DNA of 52,253 nt from Actinomycetes bacterium (GTDB lineage Bacteria; Actinomycetota; Coriobacteriia; Anaerosomatales; JAGXFU01). Made by a program: the position numbers and the translations under genes. The stretch spans positions 1 to 52,253 of the forward strand of contig JAGXFU010000006.1 in NCBI GenBank assembly GCA_024637115.1. Direction: 5' to 3'. A model generated the notes under the pieces. It made no database searches. It was given only the letters and a program-made list of their open reading frames with translations, and was not told the origin of the DNA. This document shows positions 42,830 to 51,993 of this stretch, piece after piece. Numbering within the stretch: position 1 is the stretch's first letter; each line of letters starts with the position of its first letter.

Positions 42830-42848
42830 CGACGGGACGATCCCGTCG
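42830..42848. repeat. Hairpin in the rpmD-rplO spacer
   Basis: CGACGGGA (42830-42837) and TCCCGTCG (42841-42848) form a perfect eight-base stem with a three-base loop, just upstream of the rplO ribosome site. A second GC stem (CCGGC/GCCGG) follows at about 42852-42869. They may affect rplO translation or mRNA processing. Confidence 0.5.
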
Positions 42849-42885
42849 CTACCGGCCGCTCGCCGCCGGCTGACTTTGTCTGTAC

Positions 42886-43068
42886 TTAAAGCTCCTCGAC
42901 CTTGACGAGGTGCTTGACTTTGAACACCATACCGCGAATCACAGGGTTGTCGTCCTGCTCCACCGTATGGTTCATGCGCTTGAGACCAAGAGCACGTATC
43001 GTGCGCTTCTGATCCGCAGGAGAACCGATCCCGCTCTTGGTCTGAGTGATCCTGAGTTTGCCAGCCAT
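42886..43068 (-). CDS. rpmD: 50S ribosomal protein L30
   Basis: This 60-residue protein has the start [33 protein letters not shown] and the end [15 protein letters not shown], matching bacterial L30 in length and pattern. ATG at 43068 lies six bases after the rpsE stop, with the ribosome site inside the end of rpsE. It is in its standard place between rpsE and rplO. Confidence 0.97.
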   Translation of the reverse strand: MAGKLRITQTKSGIGSPADQKRTIRALGLKRMNHTVEQDDNPVIRGMVFKVKHLVKVEEL

Positions 43069-43074
43069 AGGAGC

Positions 43075-43584
43075 CTACTCCTCCCAACCGTAGATCTGGC
43101 CCACTGTCTTGCCGCGCTTGCGGGCAATATCCTCGGCGCTGGAAAGAGACTGGAGGCCCTGAGCGGCAGCCTTCACCATATTCATGGCGTTGTCGCTGCC
43201 GAGTGACTTGGAAAGCACATTCTTGATGCCACAAAGCTCGAGCAGCGCCCGCACCGGTCCGCCGGCAATGATACCGGTACCCGGAGCAGCCGGCTTGAGG
43301 AGTACCTTGCCGGCACCGAACACGCCAAGCACCTCATGTGGGATGGTGCCATCCTGCAGCGGAACACTGAACATGTTCTTCTTGGCATCTTCGATACCCT
43401 TGCGAATCGCGACAGGGACTTCCTGGGACTTGCCCATTCCGACGCCCACGCGACCTTCCCCGTCTCCGACGACGACGAGCGCAGTCAGCGCAAAACGGCG
43501 ACCACCCTTGACGACCTTCGAGACGCGGTTAATATAGACAACCTTTTCCTGCAGCTCCGATACGGGAGCTTCTCTGCGCGCCAT
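43075..43584 (-). CDS. rpsE: 30S ribosomal protein S5
   Basis: This 169-residue protein has [23 protein letters not shown] (the double-stranded RNA-binding region and accuracy loop), [12 protein letters not shown] and [23 protein letters not shown]. The ATG at 43584 has GGGAGG nine bases upstream. It follows rplR by 14 bases. Residues in the KGGRRF loop are where spectinomycin resistance changes occur in other bacteria; here the loop looks wild type. Confidence 0.98.
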   Translation of the reverse strand: MARREAPVSELQEKVVYINRVSKVVKGGRRFALTALVVVGDGEGRVGVGMGKSQEVPVAIRKGIEDAKKNMFSVPLQDGTIPHEVLGVFGAGKVLLKPAAPGTGIIAGGPVRALLELCGIKNVLSKSLGSDNAMNMVKAAAQGLQSLSSAEDIARKRGKTVGQIYGWEE

Positions 43585-43598
43585 ACCGTGATTCCTCC

Positions 43599-43967
43599 CT
43601 AGAACTTAAGTCCGGCGCTGCGGGCGCCATCGGCGAGCGATTTCACACGACCGTGATACAGACGACCGCTGCGGTCAAAGACCACTTCGGCAACGCCCTG
43701 CTCGATCGCCTTGCGCCCGAGCGCTTCACCAACAGCCTTAGCGGCCTCGATGTTCGCGCCGGACTTGAGAGAGCTACGCATCTCGGGATCGATGCTTGAG
43801 ATCGAGACCATCGTCGTCCCGGTCACATCATCGATGAGCTGCGCGTAAATCTGAACATTTGTGCGGGTCACACACAGGCGCGGGCGCTCAGCGGTACCAC
43901 TGACTTTACCGCGAACGCGGGTCTTGCGCCGAACGAGACCTGCCTTCTTAGCCTTGAGCTTATCCAT
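43599..43967 (-). CDS. rplR: 50S ribosomal protein L18
   Basis: This 122-residue 5S rRNA-binding protein starts with a basic region ([33 protein letters not shown]) and continues [18 protein letters not shown] and [28 protein letters not shown], the universal ending. ATG at 43967 has AGGTAAGGA upstream. It is separated from rplF by a 59-base spacer that contains a GC hairpin. Confidence 0.98.
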   Translation of the reverse strand: MDKLKAKKAGLVRRKTRVRGKVSGTAERPRLCVTRTNVQIYAQLIDDVTGTTMVSISSIDPEMRSSLKSGANIEAAKAVGEALGRKAIEQGVAEVVFDRSGRLYHGRVKSLADGARSAGLKF

Positions 43968-43998
43968 TCCTTACCTACACTCCTCGTATCACGTCCGT

Positions 43999-44018
43999 GC
44001 CGCCGCCTGAGCGGCGGC
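43999..44018. repeat. Hairpin in the rplF-rplR spacer
   Basis: GCCGCCGC (43999-44006) pairs perfectly with GCGGCGGC (44011-44018) around a four-base loop. It lies 8 bases past the rplF stop codon, inside the spc operon. Confidence 0.5.
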
Positions 44019-44026
44019 CGGTCACG

Positions 44027-44563
44027 CTACTTAGCAGTCTTGCCAAGCTTCCGGCGGACATACTCACCTTCATAGCGAACACCTTTACCCTTGTAGGGCT
44101 CCGGCGGACGCCATCCACGAATCTCGGCCGCAATCTGGCCGACTCGCTGCTTGTCGATGCCGCGCACGATAATCTTTGTGGGCGCGGGCACCTCAAACGT
44201 GATGCCATCCTCAGCGATCACGGGAACCGAGTGGCTGAAGCCAAGCTGCATCTCGATGTCCTTGCCCTTCATGGCGGCACGATAGCCGACACCGACGATA
44301 TCCAGGGACTTCGAGAAGCCCTCGGAAACACCGATTACCATGTTGGCCAACAGCGAGCGCGTAAGACCGTGCAGCGCTCTGTGGCCACGAGCATCACTCG
44401 GGCGGGAGACAACGACCTCGTTCTCAACGATCTCGATCGTCATGTCCTCATTAAATGTCTGCGTGAGTTCACCCTTGGGACCCTTGACCGTCACGGTAGG
44501 GCCATCGATCTTGACCTCTACCCCGGACGGGACCGGGACGGGCATTTTTCCAATTCTAGACAC
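44027..44563 (-). CDS. rplF: 50S ribosomal protein L6
   Basis: This 178-residue protein begins [18 protein letters not shown] and has two repeated alpha/beta domains. The conserved ending [26 protein letters not shown] lies near the C-terminus. GTG at 44563 is the start, seven or more bases after GGAAGGAG. It is 30 bases after rpsH. Full length and typical. Confidence 0.98.
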   Translation of the reverse strand: MSRIGKMPVPVPSGVEVKIDGPTVTVKGPKGELTQTFNEDMTIEIVENEVVVSRPSDARGHRALHGLTRSLLANMVIGVSEGFSKSLDIVGVGYRAAMKGKDIEMQLGFSHSVPVIAEDGITFEVPAPTKIIVRGIDKQRVGQIAAEIRGWRPPEPYKGKGVRYEGEYVRRKLGKTAK

Positions 44564-44593
44564 GCCTATCCGCTCCTTCCATGTCCTGTCCGA

Positions 44594-44992
44594 CTACCAG
44601 ATGTAGGCGATGACTTCGCCGCCAACGCCAGCCTTACGAGCAGCACGTTCAGTCATGACGCCAGATGACGTCGAGATGACGGCGATGCCAAGGCCACCGA
44701 GCACGCGGGGAAGTTCATCTTTCTTGGCGTACACACGAAGCCCAGGCTTGGAGATACGCCTGATGCCTGTGATCGTGCGCTGACGCTTGGGTCCGTACTT
44801 GAGCGTCACCTCAAGAGTGTCCTGAGGCTCTGCGGGAATCACCTTGTAATCCTCGATATATCCCTCCTGCTTCATGATGCGGGCGATTTCCACCAGCTTC
44901 TTTGAAGAAGGGATTACCGTCGACGGCTTGAACGCCGAGTTCGCATTGCGCACTCGGGTCAGCATATCGGCGATAGGGTCAGTCATGCTCAT
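44594..44992 (-). CDS. rpsH: 30S ribosomal protein S8
   Basis: This 132-residue 16S rRNA-binding protein starts [16 protein letters not shown] and ends [22 protein letters not shown], both universal patterns. ATG at 44992 is used because AGGAGG lies nine bases upstream; a second ATG two codons in is also possible. The spacer to rpsN is 101 bases, unusually long, and has a nested hairpin. S8 is an autoregulator of the spc operon in Escherichia coli. Confidence 0.98.
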   Translation of the reverse strand: MSMTDPIADMLTRVRNANSAFKPSTVIPSSKKLVEIARIMKQEGYIEDYKVIPAEPQDTLEVTLKYGPKRQRTITGIRRISKPGLRVYAKKDELPRVLGGLGIAVISTSSGVMTERAARKAGVGGEVIAYIW

Positions 44993-45014
44993 CTTCGTAT
45001 TCCTCCTATGATCC

Positions 45015-45048
45015 GGGATGAACCCTGTTCAGTGGTTCACGACATCCC
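45015..45048. repeat. Nested hairpin in the rpsN-rpsH spacer
   Basis: TGAACC (45019-45024) pairs with GGTTCA (45034-45039), and GGGATG (45015-45020) pairs with CATCCC (45043-45048) as an overlapping outer stem with a small bulge. It lies about 20-55 bases ahead of the rpsH start codon, where an S8-type autoregulatory target could sit. Confidence 0.45.
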
Positions 45049-45093
45049 ATGGACACCGTGCCTACAGAACGGGCCTTGCCGGCGTTCGCTTCT

Positions 45094-45279
45094 CTACCAA
45101 CTTGCCTTGCGGACGCCGGGAAGTTCACCGCGGCTTGCGAGCTCACGCACGCAAATGCGGCACAGACCGAACTTGCGGTAGAACGCACGCGGACGACCGC
45201 AGCGACCACAGCGGTTCACTGTCCTCGTCGAAAACTTCGGCTTGCGCTTTGCCTTGGCAATCATCGATTTCTTGGCCAC
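45094..45279 (-). CDS. rpsN: 30S ribosomal protein S14 (zinc-binding, type Z)
   Basis: This 61-residue short form of S14 has the zinc ligands C24, C27, C40 and C43 ([21 protein letters not shown]) and the end [14 protein letters not shown]. The start is GTG at 45279, with TAGGAGGT five bases upstream. The long, cysteine-free S14 that actinobacteria may use under zinc shortage is not in this window. The position between rplE and rpsH is standard. Confidence 0.98.
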   Translation of the reverse strand: MAKKSMIAKAKRKPKFSTRTVNRCGRCGRPRAFYRKFGLCRICVRELASRGELPGVRKASW

Positions 45280-45297
45280 TGGTTACCTCCTAAAGAT

Positions 45298-45840
45298 CTA
45301 TCGTTTGAACGGGAAGGCGAACGCATCCATGAGCGCCTTCGCTTCCGCGTCAGTTTGTGCGGACGTTACAAATGTGATGTCCATGCCTCTGACCTTGTCG
45401 ACCTGGTCGTACTCGATCTCCGGGAAGATCAACTGCTCAGTCACTCCCATGGAGTAGTTACCGCGACCATCGAACGAGTTGGCCTTGAGGCCACGGAAGT
45501 CGCGAATACGCGGAATCGCCGTGTTCACGAGGCGATCAAAGAACTCCCACATGCGGTCTCCCCGAAGGGTGACCTTCGCACCGATCGGCATGCCTTCGCG
45601 AAGCTTGAAGGCTGCAATCGACTTCCGAGCACGGGCAATCATGGGCTTCTGACCGGTAATGATGGTCATGTCCCGAATCGCCGCATCGAGCTGCTTGGCG
45701 TCTTGTGCCGCTTCGCCAACGCCCATGTTCACCACGATCTTCTCCAGTCGCGGTACCTGGTGCACGTTGTCGTAGCCGAATTGCTCGGTGAGCTGGGCCA
45801 CAACTTCCGCACGGTACTTCTCTTTTAGCCGAGGAACCAC
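45298..45840 (-). CDS. rplE: 50S ribosomal protein L5
   Basis: This 180-residue 5S rRNA-binding protein starts [23 protein letters not shown] and has [23 protein letters not shown] and [26 protein letters not shown] chose GTG at 45840 because GGAGG lies five bases upstream and the length is then exactly the family norm. GTG at 45867 would add nine unconserved residues with no ribosome site. It follows rplX by 70 bases. Confidence 0.97.
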   Translation of the reverse strand: MVPRLKEKYRAEVVAQLTEQFGYDNVHQVPRLEKIVVNMGVGEAAQDAKQLDAAIRDMTIITGQKPMIARARKSIAAFKLREGMPIGAKVTLRGDRMWEFFDRLVNTAIPRIRDFRGLKANSFDGRGNYSMGVTEQLIFPEIEYDQVDKVRGMDITFVTSAQTDAEAKALMDAFAFPFKR

Positions 45841-45910
45841 TTCTACCTCCGTGTATCGCTCGCGCACGTCGGATTCCGACCCGACGCGACTTCCAAAGCC
45901 GCAATTGCGA

Positions 45911-46234
45911 CTACTTGTCTATATCGTTTCCACACTTCTTGCACACACGTACTCGCGTACCATCTTCGCGCCTACGTGCGGCCCGAGTGGTCTGGGAGCA
46001 GCTCGGGCAGATCAGCATCACGTTCGAGACGTGAATTGTACCCTCAACTTCGAGGATGCCGCCCTGCGGTGCCTTGTTCGTCGGGCGCTGATGCTTCTTC
46101 ATCATGTTGACGCCCTCAACCACCAGGCGCTGACGCTCGGGATAGGAGCGCAACACGCGGGACTCCTTGCCCTTGTCCTTACCGGTGATCACTTTGACCT
46201 TGTCACCCTTGCGGATGGTCATGGAACTCGCCAT
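45911..46234 (-). CDS. rplX: 50S ribosomal protein L24 with zinc-ribbon-like cysteines
   Basis: This 107-residue assembly initiator has a KOW motif at the start ([22 protein letters not shown]) and the conserved [15 protein letters not shown]. In the C-terminal part are two CxxC pairs, C76/C79 (ICPSCSQ) and C98/C101 (VCKKCGN), spaced as in a zinc ribbon. Many L24 proteins have only part of this or none. ATG at 46234 is ten bases after AGGAGG. It follows rplN by 14 bases. Confidence 0.97.
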   Translation of the reverse strand: MASSMTIRKGDKVKVITGKDKGKESRVLRSYPERQRLVVEGVNMMKKHQRPTNKAPQGGILEVEGTIHVSNVMLICPSCSQTTRAARRREDGTRVRVCKKCGNDIDK

Positions 46235-46248
46235 TTCTTGCGTCCCTC

Positions 46249-46617
46249 CTACAGAACCTCAGGCGCCAGCGAAACGATCTTCATGTACTTCTGATCGCGC
46301 AACTCGCGAGCGACCGGACCGAAGATACGTGTGCCGCGCGGATTGCCTGCTGCATCGATAATCACAGCGGCGTTCTCATCAAACTTGATGTAGCTGCCGT
46401 CAGGTCGGCGTGACTCCTTCTTGGTGCGGACGACGACCGCCCTGACGACCTCGCCCTTCTTGACCGTCCCGTTGGGGATGGCCTCTTTGACGGTGGCGAC
46501 AATGACATCGCCAACGCGTGCATAGCGGCGCTTTGAACCGCCGAGCACCTTGATGCACAGCACCCGACGAGCACCCGAGTTGTCGGCTACCTTCAGCCGG
46601 GATTCTGCCTGGATCAT
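46249..46617 (-). CDS. rplN: 50S ribosomal protein L14
   Basis: This 122-residue protein starts [33 protein letters not shown] and ends with [19 protein letters not shown] sequence ([16 protein letters not shown]). It forms part of the 30S-50S bridge and the factor-release surface. ATG at 46617 has GGAGG four bases before the AGAG spacer; the longer frame to 46677 is unconserved. It lies 72 bases after rpsQ. Confidence 0.98.
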   Translation of the reverse strand: MIQAESRLKVADNSGARRVLCIKVLGGSKRRYARVGDVIVATVKEAIPNGTVKKGEVVRAVVVRTKKESRRPDGSYIKFDENAAVIIDAAGNPRGTRIFGPVARELRDQKYMKIVSLAPEVL

Positions 46618-46689
46618 CTCTTCCTCCGTACGTTGCTCATCCGGTTCACCAGAGGTGCGCCTTGACTCGGCACACATTCGCGTCCGGGT

Positions 46690-46950
46690 TTACTTGGCTT
46701 TCTGAACGATCTCGAGCAAACGCCAACGCTTCAACTTGGACAGTGGCCGCGTCTCCATAATCGTGACAGAGTCGCCCACGCCACATTCATTGTTCTCGTC
46801 GTGCGCATGAAGCTTCGTACTGTGGCTCATCATCTTGCCGTAAAACGGGTGCCTCTTGCGCTCGTCAACTCGAACGACACAGGTCTTGTCGCCTGCGGCC
46901 GAGACGACAATACCCTGGCGCACCTTACGGCTATTACGCTCCTGAGTCAT
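46690..46950 (-). CDS. rpsQ: 30S ribosomal protein S17
   Basis: This 86-residue OB-fold protein has the start [38 protein letters not shown] and the conserved [27 protein letters not shown] at 46950 is chosen because GAGGAG lies just upstream; the GTG four codons further up overlaps that site. It lies 18 bases after rpmC in the usual L16-L29-S17 order. Confidence 0.97.
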   Translation of the reverse strand: MTQERNSRKVRQGIVVSAAGDKTCVVRVDERKRHPFYGKMMSHSTKLHAHDENNECGVGDSVTIMETRPLSKLKRWRLLEIVQKAK

Positions 46951-46968
46951 TGCTCTCCTCACCGATCC

Positions 46969-47184
46969 CTACGATGCCTGCGCTTCGCGCTCAGCGCGAA
47001 GTTCGCGAGCGCGTAGCTCGGTGTGCAGACGTGCGATGTCCTTCTTTACGGCCTTGATCTTCGTTGGGTTGTCCAACTGTCCCGTTGCAAGACGGAAACG
47101 CAGGTTGAACAGTTCCGTACGCGACTCTTTGATCTTCTCTTGGATCTCAGTGTCGGCCATGTTGCTGATATCAGTTGCCTTCAT
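46969..47184 (-). CDS. rpmC: 50S ribosomal protein L29
   Basis: This 71-residue helical-hairpin protein lies at the peptide exit tunnel, where trigger factor and SRP dock nearby. It contains the universal [30 protein letters not shown] block split over residues 24-53. The ATG directly follows the rplP stop codon with no gap. The C-terminal tail is alanine- and glutamate-rich and slightly longer than average. Confidence 0.97.
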   Translation of the reverse strand: MKATDISNMADTEIQEKIKESRTELFNLRFRLATGQLDNPTKIKAVKKDIARLHTELRARELRAEREAQAS

Positions 47185-47610
47185 CTATCCCTCACCGCCG
47201 CTATCACCACGGGTAACGAACTTGGTCTTGATTGGCAACTTGTGCTGCGCCAAACGGATGGCCTCTTTGGCCACCTCTTCAGAAACACCGGCAACCTCGA
47301 ACATGATGCGGCCAGGCTTCACAACGGCCACCCACTTCTCGGGGTTACCCTTACCAGAACCCATACGGGTCTCGGCAGGCTTCTGGGTGACGGGCTTGTC
47401 CGGGAAAATGCTGATCCAGACCTTCCCTCCACGCTTCATGTAGCGGGTCATCGCAACTCGAGCAGACTCAATCTGTCGGTTGGTGATCCAACCGGCTTCG
47501 AGAGCCTTGATGCCGTACTCACCGTGGTTGATGGCGGTGCCGCCCTTGGCAGCACCCTTCATCGAACCGCGCTGTACCTTGCGGTGCTTTACGCGCTTAG
47601 GCAGAAGCAT
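47185..47610 (-). CDS. rplP: 50S ribosomal protein L16
   Basis: This 141-residue protein near the A site starts [21 protein letters not shown] and has [25 protein letters not shown] and [21 protein letters not shown]. The ATG directly follows the rpsC stop, with GGAAGGAG in the end of rpsC as ribosome site. The length is normal. Confidence 0.98.
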   Translation of the reverse strand: MLLPKRVKHRKVQRGSMKGAAKGGTAINHGEYGIKALEAGWITNRQIESARVAMTRYMKRGGKVWISIFPDKPVTQKPAETRMGSGKGNPEKWVAVVKPGRIMFEVAGVSEEVAKEAIRLAQHKLPIKTKFVTRGDSGGEG

Positions 47611-48312
47611 CTAATTTCTCCTTCCACCACGATTGTCGCGACGGGGGCGCGACGGACGATCATCGGTCGGTGACGGAAGTTCCTGCCCAGGCAGGACTTC
47701 GCCACGGTAGATCCACACTTTAACGCCGACAGCACCCATGCTGGTGTGCGCTTCTGCGGTACCATAATCAATCTTGGCCCGGAGCGTATGCAACGGCACG
47801 CGACCCTCGCGATACCACTCACGACGACCCATCTCAGCGCCACCCAGACGACCGGAGCACTGAATCCTGATGCCCAGGGCACCGCTCTTCATTGCGGACG
47901 CGACAGCTTTGCGCATCGCGCGACGGAATGCCACACGACCGATAAGCTGCTCCGCGACACTCTGAGCGACAAGCGTCGCGTCGAGTTCAGGCCGCTTGAT
48001 CTCAATGATATTGACGTTGACGGGTCCACTGGTCATCTTCTCCAGATCCTTGCGGATCGCGTCGACCTCAGAACCCTTCTTACCAATGACGATACCGGGA
48101 CGGGCTGTCCACAGCTCGACAGTCGTCTTGTCGCCCTTGCGCTCGATATCGATACGCGACAAGGCTGCACGACGAAGGCGCTTGGTCAGGAGCTCGCGGA
48201 TAGCAAGGTCTCCGGCCAGTGTCTCGCTGTACCCTTTACCCTGATACCAGCGCGAACGCCACTTCTCGGTGATGCCGAGACGAATCCCAATGGGATAGAT
48301 CTTCTGACCCAC
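47611..48312 (-). CDS. rpsC: 30S ribosomal protein S3
   Basis: This 233-residue head protein at the mRNA entry channel has a KH domain ([24 protein letters not shown]), followed by [15 protein letters not shown] sequence ([16 protein letters not shown]) and the [26 protein letters not shown] type ending. The tail is arginine- and glycine-rich. GTG at 48312 is seven bases after AGGAGG. It is three bases after rplV. Confidence 0.98.
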   Translation of the reverse strand: MGQKIYPIGIRLGITEKWRSRWYQGKGYSETLAGDLAIRELLTKRLRRAALSRIDIERKGDKTTVELWTARPGIVIGKKGSEVDAIRKDLEKMTSGPVNVNIIEIKRPELDATLVAQSVAEQLIGRVAFRRAMRKAVASAMKSGALGIRIQCSGRLGGAEMGRREWYREGRVPLHTLRAKIDYGTAEAHTSMGAVGVKVWIYRGEVLPGQELPSPTDDRPSRPRRDNRGGRRN

Positions 48313-48315
48313 GGT

Positions 48316-48657
48316 CTACGCCTCCTCTCGCTGTTTGACGACGATAGTGATATGGCTCGTCCGCTTGTTGATGCGGAATGCCCGACCCTGTGCGCGAGGC
48401 TGGATACGCTTGAGCGTAGGTCCCTCATCGACGTATGTGGTCGAGATATACAAGGTGTTCGCCGGCATCTTGTGGTTCTTCTCGGCGTTGGCCACTGCGC
48501 TGTGCAGCACCTTCCCTACGATCTCGGCAGCTGCCTGCGGAGCGAACTTGAGGATCGCCGCCGCATCATCGACAGACTTACCGCGAATAAGATCTACGAG
48601 AAGGCGTGCCTTACGGGGGCTCACCCGAACGTAGCGTGCAATTGCTCGTGCTTCCAT
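48316..48657 (-). CDS. rplV: 50S ribosomal protein L22
   Basis: This 113-residue exit-tunnel protein has [23 protein letters not shown] at the start. The tunnel hairpin is [28 protein letters not shown], where macrolide-resistance changes occur elsewhere; none is evident here. ATG at 48657 is four bases after rpsS. Confidence 0.98.
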   Translation of the reverse strand: MEARAIARYVRVSPRKARLLVDLIRGKSVDDAAAILKFAPQAAAEIVGKVLHSAVANAEKNHKMPANTLYISTTYVDEGPTLKRIQPRAQGRAFRINKRTSHITIVVKQREEA

Positions 48658-48661
48658 CTAA

Positions 48662-48934
48662 CTAGCGCCCCTTCCGGTCAGCGGCATGGCCGCGGAACGT
48701 GCGGGTCGGCGCGAACTCGCCGAACTTGTGGCCAACCATCGACTCAGTCACGTAGACCGGGACGTGCTTGCGACCGTCGTGCACTGCGATCGTATGGCCG
48801 ACCATCTCGGGAAAGATCGTGGACGCTCGCGACCACGTCTTGATGACCTTCTTCTCGCCAGCCTCATTCATCTTCTGGATACGCTCCAGGAGACGCGACT
48901 GAACGAAAGGTCCCTTCTTCAGGCTTCTGCTCAT
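48662..48934 (-). CDS. rpsS: 30S ribosomal protein S19
   Basis: This 90-residue head protein starts [18 protein letters not shown] and has the universal [50 protein letters not shown] run, here named by its ends. ATG at 48934 is 26 bases after rplB. Full length and ordinary. Confidence 0.98.
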   Translation of the reverse strand: MSRSLKKGPFVQSRLLERIQKMNEAGEKKVIKTWSRASTIFPEMVGHTIAVHDGRKHVPVYVTESMVGHKFGEFAPTRTFRGHAADRKGR

Positions 48935-48960
48935 CTAACTTTCAGCTCCCTTGCCTGCCG

Positions 48961-49791
48961 CTATTTCTTGCGACGACGAATGATCAGACGGTCGGACGCC
49001 TTGCCCTTTTTGCGAGTACGGTGGCCCTTCGTGGGAACGCCCCATGGAGAGACCGGGTGGCGACCTGCGGACTTGTTCTTGCCCTCGCCACCACCGTGAG
49101 GGTGGTCGACCGGGTTCATCGCGGTACCACGTACGGTCGGGCGAACGCCCTTCCAACGGTTGCGACCCGCCTTGCCCAGCGAGATGTTGCCGTGGTCGGA
49201 GTTGCCGACCTCACCAATAGTCGCTCGACAGACAACCGGAACGCGACGCATCTCACTCGAAGGCATGCGAAGGATGGCATAGTCGCCTTCCTTGCCCATG
49301 AGCTGAATCGAAGTACCCGCCGAACGAGCGAGTGCGGCACCTCGACCGGGCTGGAGCTCAACAGCATGCACGACCGTACCGGTCGGGATCTCCTTGAGTG
49401 CCAATGTATTGCCCGGCTTGATGTCCGCCCCTGAGCCACTCTGTACCTTGTCGCCCACATTCAGACCTTTGGGAGCGAGAATGTAGCGCTTCTCCCCGTC
49501 TGCATAATGGAGCAGTGCAATACGAGCAGAACGGTTCGGGTCGTACTCGATCGACGCGACTTTGGCGGGCACACCGTCTTTGGTGCGCTTGAAGTCGATC
49601 TTGCGGTAACGGCGCTTGTGACCGCCGCCCTGGTGGCGCGTCGTGATGCGTCCATGGTTGTTGCGGCCGCCCGTCTTGTGCAGCGGCTCTAGCAACGACT
49701 TCTCGGGCTCGGTCTTTGTGATCTCGGCAAAATCCGAGACCGTCTGGAACCGGCGACCCGGTGAAGTCGGCTTGTATTTCTTAAGTCCCAT
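48961..49791 (-). CDS. rplB: 50S ribosomal protein L2
   Basis: This 276-residue protein of the peptidyl-transferase neighbourhood starts [20 protein letters not shown]. It contains [22 protein letters not shown] and the C-terminal [24 protein letters not shown], which holds the highly conserved histidine. ATG at 49791 has GGAAGGAG about 7 bases upstream. A 146-base spacer, long for this operon, separates it from rplW. Confidence 0.98.
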   Translation of the reverse strand: MGLKKYKPTSPGRRFQTVSDFAEITKTEPEKSLLEPLHKTGGRNNHGRITTRHQGGGHKRRYRKIDFKRTKDGVPAKVASIEYDPNRSARIALLHYADGEKRYILAPKGLNVGDKVQSGSGADIKPGNTLALKEIPTGTVVHAVELQPGRGAALARSAGTSIQLMGKEGDYAILRMPSSEMRRVPVVCRATIGEVGNSDHGNISLGKAGRNRWKGVRPTVRGTAMNPVDHPHGGGEGKNKSAGRHPVSPWGVPTKGHRTRKKGKASDRLIIRRRKK

Positions 49792-49937
49792 CGATCTTCT
49801 CCTTCCGTCCGATGGCCGGGGCCGCTTGGGACATGCAGGTTCTCAAACCCACAGAGCGGTTCCGACGCCGGACTACCACGGTGCCGGGCGACTCCATTAG
49901 CGGCCGCGAAACACCGGGGATTCCCGTATTACAGGTG

Positions 49938-50225
49938 CTACTTAGTACCGTACAGGTCGATTGCATCCCCGTCTTTGAGGGTCACAATCGCTTTCTTCCA
50001 GTTCCGCGTCTTACCAAGCGCTTGGCGCAGACGGCGCGGTTTACCCGTGACATTCATCGTATTGACCTTCGTAACCGTCACGCCCCAGATTTCCTCGACA
50101 GCGCGAGAGATCTGCGGCTTTGAAGCGGTCTTGACCACCTCAAACGTATAACGACCATCTTCGATCATCTCGAACGACTTCTCTGAGACAATCGGACGGA
50201 TGATGATATCGCGTGCTTCAATCAT
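49938..50225 (-). CDS. rplW: 50S ribosomal protein L23
   Basis: This 95-residue exit-tunnel protein starts EARDIIIRPIVSEKSFEMIEDGRYTFEV and has QISRAVEEIWGVTVTKVNTMN and the GKTRNWKKAIVTLKDGDAID end. The ATG overlaps the rplD stop by one base (TAATG). It is the docking site for trigger factor at the exit tunnel. Complete. Confidence 0.98.
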   Translation of the reverse strand: MIEARDIIIRPIVSEKSFEMIEDGRYTFEVVKTASKPQISRAVEEIWGVTVTKVNTMNVTGKPRRLRQALGKTRNWKKAIVTLKDGDAIDLYGTK

Positions 50226-50851
50226 TACGCCAGCACCTCCTCAAGCCACGTAAGGGCCGGCTTGGCGCAGACCACAGCGGTGTTGTTAATGAGATCGTAT
50301 GTATTGGCCTCCGAAGCCGTGATAACGGCCACTTTGGCGACATTGCGAAACGAGAGCAGCGCATTGACGTCGTCGTTCGCGACTACCACGGTAACGCGCT
50401 GGCCTGTAAGGCCAAGGTTGCCAAGAATCATCGCAGCCTGCTTGGTCGAAGGCTTCTCGAACGTGAAGGCATCCACAACGTGAAAGACACCTTCCGCGTT
50501 CTTAGACGACAGCGCACTGCGCATGGCCAGCTTGACGACCTTGCTCTGAACCTTGAACGCGTAGCTACGCGGAGACGGTCCGAACACAACGCCACCGCCG
50601 GCCCACTGGGGAGAGCGGATCGAACCCTGACGGGCGCGACCTGTGCCCTTCTGGCGCCACGGCTTCTTGCCACCACCACGAACCTCTGAGCGGGTCTTGG
50701 TTGAATGAGTACCCGCACGGCGGGCAGCCATCTGGCTGCGGACAACCTGATGCATGGCAAACGGATGAGGCTCGATGCCGAACACGCCATCTGAGACGTC
50801 GGCCGCGCCTACCTTCTTGCCACTAGAATCCTTGATATCGATCGTTGCCAT
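50225..50851 (-). CDS. rplD: 50S ribosomal protein L4
   Basis: This 208-residue protein has the tunnel loop THSTKTRSEVRGGGKKPWRQKGTGRARQGSIRSPQWAGGG (residues about 48-87, named by its ends) and a globular Rossmann-like body. In Escherichia coli L4 represses the S10 operon through the rpsJ leader; no such leader can be judged here because tuf precedes rpsJ. ATG at 50851 is 40 bases after rplC. Confidence 0.98.
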   Translation of the reverse strand: MATIDIKDSSGKKVGAADVSDGVFGIEPHPFAMHQVVRSQMAARRAGTHSTKTRSEVRGGGKKPWRQKGTGRARQGSIRSPQWAGGGVVFGPSPRSYAFKVQSKVVKLAMRSALSSKNAEGVFHVVDAFTFEKPSTKQAAMILGNLGLTGQRVTVVVANDDVNALLSFRNVAKVAVITASEANTYDLINNTAVVCAKPALTWLEEVLA

Positions 50852-50891
50852 CTTCTCTATCTCCTCCGAAGAAAGGGTCTCGGATTGTTTC

Positions 50892-51512
50892 CTATGCCTG
50901 TCGAATCGTCAGTAGTGCGCCGGTTGCGCCAGGGACAGCACCCTTGACAAGCAAGAGGTTCTGCTCGGCGTCAACCTTGACGATCTCGAGGTTGCGGACG
51001 GTCACGGTCTTGTTGCCCATCTGACCCGCCATTTTCGTGCCCTTGAACACGCGAGACGGCGTTGAGGCCTGACCGATCGAACCCGGTGCACGATGAAAGT
51101 GCGAACCGTGTCCGCCAGGACCACCGCTGAAGTTGTGACGCTTCATAACTCCGGCGAAACCCTTACCCTTGCTTGTTCCTGACACATGTACCTGAGTCCC
51201 GGCCTCGAACATCTCGACCGTCCACTCCTCGCCAACCTTGGCCTTGTCTCCGTCGCTCAGACGAACCTCGGCGATGTGCTTACGCGCATCGATGCCCGCC
51301 TTGTCGAAGTGACCCTTTGTCGGCTTGTTCACCTTGTTGGCGCGGACGTCGCCAAATGCGATCTGAGCGGCCGAGTAGCCATCCCGCTTGACCGTCTTGA
51401 CCTGGCTGACCACAACGGGGCCGGCCTGGATCACGGTAACGGGAACGAGCTTGTCGTCCTCACTCCAGACCTGGGTCATGCCCAGCTTGCGTCCGAGTAG
51501 CGTGCTAACCAT
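50892..51512 (-). CDS. rplC: 50S ribosomal protein L3
   Basis: This 206-residue protein starts STLLGRKLGMTQVWSEDDKLVPVTVI and has GTSKGKGFAGVMKRHNFSGGPGGHGSHFHRAPGSIG and KMAGQMGNKTVTVRNLEIV, all universal. Its loop reaches the peptidyl-transferase centre. ATG at 51512 lies 132 bases after rpsJ, a long spacer with folding potential. Confidence 0.98.
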   Translation of the reverse strand: MVSTLLGRKLGMTQVWSEDDKLVPVTVIQAGPVVVSQVKTVKRDGYSAAQIAFGDVRANKVNKPTKGHFDKAGIDARKHIAEVRLSDGDKAKVGEEWTVEMFEAGTQVHVSGTSKGKGFAGVMKRHNFSGGPGGHGSHFHRAPGSIGQASTPSRVFKGTKMAGQMGNKTVTVRNLEIVKVDAEQNLLLVKGAVPGATGALLTIRQA

Positions 51513-51601
51513 CGTATGTATCTCTCCACTTCTTCGCGCGGTCTTGGGACCTGCTTCGCCACACCCTATGCGCGGCTATTCCAGCGGACCGCATTCTCAA
51601 A

Positions 51602-51633
51602 CCCGCCGAGGAACCCACTGGGCAACTCGCGGG
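51602..51633. repeat. Bulged hairpin in the rpsJ-rplC spacer
   Basis: CCCGCCGAG (51602-51610) pairs with CTCGCGGG (51626-51633) with a single-base bulge, around a 15-base loop. It lies 12 bases past the rpsJ stop, in a spacer of 132 bases that also contains a GGTC/GACC stem nearer rplC. Confidence 0.4.
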
Positions 51634-51644
51634 GTACTTCTTTC

Positions 51645-51953
51645 CTAAAGCTTGATCTCGATATCCACGCCTGCAGGCAGGTCGAGTCGCATAAGCGAGT
51701 CCACCGTCTTGGGCGTAGGCTCGAGAATATCGATGAGACGCTTGTGCGTCCGCATCTCAAAGTGCTCGCGGCTGTCCTTATTCACGTGCGGCGAGCGGAT
51801 AACGCAATACAGATTGCGCTCCGTCGGCAGCGGAATGGGGCCGGAGACCTTTGCGCCGGTCTTCTGAGCCGTGTCCACGATCATCTTCGTGGACTTATCC
51901 ACGATCTCATGGTCATAACCCTTAAGCCGGATCCTGATCTTCTGGTTCGCCAA
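51645..51953 (-). CDS. rpsJ: 30S ribosomal protein S10
   Basis: This 102-residue protein starts [25 protein letters not shown] and has [39 protein letters not shown] and the ending [10 protein letters not shown]. It also joins NusB in transcription antitermination. The start codon is TTG at 51953, seven bases after GGAGGG, with no ATG or GTG alternative nearby; this is unusual for a highly expressed gene. It follows tuf by 40 bases. Confidence 0.97.
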   Translation of the reverse strand: MANQKIRIRLKGYDHEIVDKSTKMIVDTAQKTGAKVSGPIPLPTERNLYCVIRSPHVNKDSREHFEMRTHKRLIDILEPTPKTVDSLMRLDLPAGVDIEIKL

Positions 51954-51993
51954 CTCTCTACCCTCCGTTGAATCGAGACGTCTTGAGTCTCGG

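Noticed and set aside
47746..48843. 365-codon open frame on the plus strand
   Set aside because: It is antisense to rpsC, rplV and rpsS, and is explained by their codon structure.
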